Positions 58,927 through 59,174 of a DNA stretch of 59,174 nt are shown here, piece after piece. The DNA is from Planctomycetota bacterium (GTDB taxonomy: Bacteria > Planctomycetota > Phycisphaerae > Phycisphaerales > Phycisphaeraceae). The notes under the pieces are model-generated. The model was not told the DNA's origin. It made no database searches and saw only the letters and a program-made list of their open reading frames with translations. The stretch lies in contig JAIOPN010000002.1 in the NCBI GenBank assembly GCA_021413865.1, positions 1-59,174 of the forward strand, in the 5' to 3' direction. Each line of letters opens with the position of its first letter. Positions within the stretch are counted from its first letter, which is position 1. The translations under genes and the position numbers were made by a program.

Positions 58927-59174
58927 ATGGTCTCCCGGTCCTTGGGACGATCGTTGCTTCCGTGCTTACTCAGCGTGTGATATGCGGAGCGGCGCACTCA
59001 AGGTACGCGATGTATCGCTTCGACTCAACGCTGAAATATTCTATTTCTCAACTCGACGTGAAATTCCCGCTCGCACCCATGGGGCCCGTGCAGCAAAGAC
59101 GCCACTTCACGTTATCGGTGCTTGGCCTCCGTTTTCGCCTGTAATTCTTTAGGAATTTTTTCCGGCGTATTCAC
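58927..59174. other. Upstream region of the sigma factor gene to the window end
   Basis: 248 bases with no convincing gene. It carries the promoter candidate at 59000-59028 on the minus strand and an AT-rich stretch near 59140-59160. Confidence 0.6.
59000..59028 (-). promoter_or_regulatory. Sigma70-like promoter candidate for the sigma factor gene
   Basis: Minus-strand TTGAGT (59023-59028), 17-base spacer, TACCTT (59000-59005), about 75 bases before ATG 58926. Confidence 0.5.

Overview
The window looks like a chromosomal segment of a GC-rich planctomycete, most likely of the Phycisphaerae type. This rests on two PEP-CTERM exosortase-sorted proteins, a giant surface protein with an N-terminal motif like the planctomycete LEPR-XLL domain, typical planctomycete families (DUF6785, DUF6677, DUF5107, DUF1802, SUMF1 proteins), a hopanoid gene, and rpoB-rpoC separated from the rplKAJL ribosomal genes. 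No rRNA, CRISPR array, prophage or integrase was seen; one tRNA is present. Lineage is an inference from gene content, not from a phylogenetic marker search.

Layout. 1-1931: end of a REP-associated tyrosine transposase, repeat copies, and a low-GC ankyrin lipoprotein lying between two 89-bp direct repeats. 1973-9682: housekeeping and metabolic genes (Nudix hydrolase, DUF5107/TPR protein, PilZ protein, inositol-phosphatase family enzyme, AcpH-like and LpxR-like proteins, UbiE/MenG). 9707-13849: DUF2231 membrane protein, a translationally coupled pair of phytanoyl-CoA-dioxygenase paralogues divergent from a KDG-kinase-like gene, a cupin and a DUF488 protein. 13863-21588: M48 lipoprotein peptidase, B12-binding protein, sugar epimerase-like TIM barrel, a possible HEPN-domain protein, HpnH, and a DUF6785 membrane protein. 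21797-24635: tRNA-Pro, CocE/NonD hydrolase, a MITE-like element, a PEP-CTERM protein. 24616-33978: one gene of 3,120 codons encoding a secreted M64-like metalloprotease joined to 22 repeats of about 113 residues. 34455-37170: small acidic protein, planctomycete membrane proteins, trpD. 37275-47193: rpoC, rpoB and ispG. 47382-58926: PEP-CTERM protein, Gly/Tyr-rich secreted protein, manA, DUF1802, a secreted SUMF1 protein, a glycosyltransferase-methyltransferase pair, an acyltransferase-like protein, argS and a FliA/WhiG sigma factor.

How the genes work together. Most are independent transcription units. Probable co-translated units are the two dioxygenases (4-bp overlap), the glycosyltransferase and methyltransferase (4-bp overlap), and the DUF6677 gene with the small membrane protein after it (TGATG overlap). 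rpoB and rpoC form the core transcription operon with their own sigma70-like promoter. Envelope and surface functions are over-represented: LpxR-like, HpnH, two PEP-CTERM proteins, the giant repeat protein, the Gly/Tyr-rich protein and two lipoproteins.

The most interesting items are the giant M64/repeat protein, the possible HEPN protein directly after hpnH, the MITE-like and REP-like repeat families (four distinct kinds), the B12-binding protein lacking its axial histidine, and the secreted SUMF1 protein that keeps the two active-site cysteines of formylglycine-generating enzyme. I saw no multi-gene system that I can claim is new.
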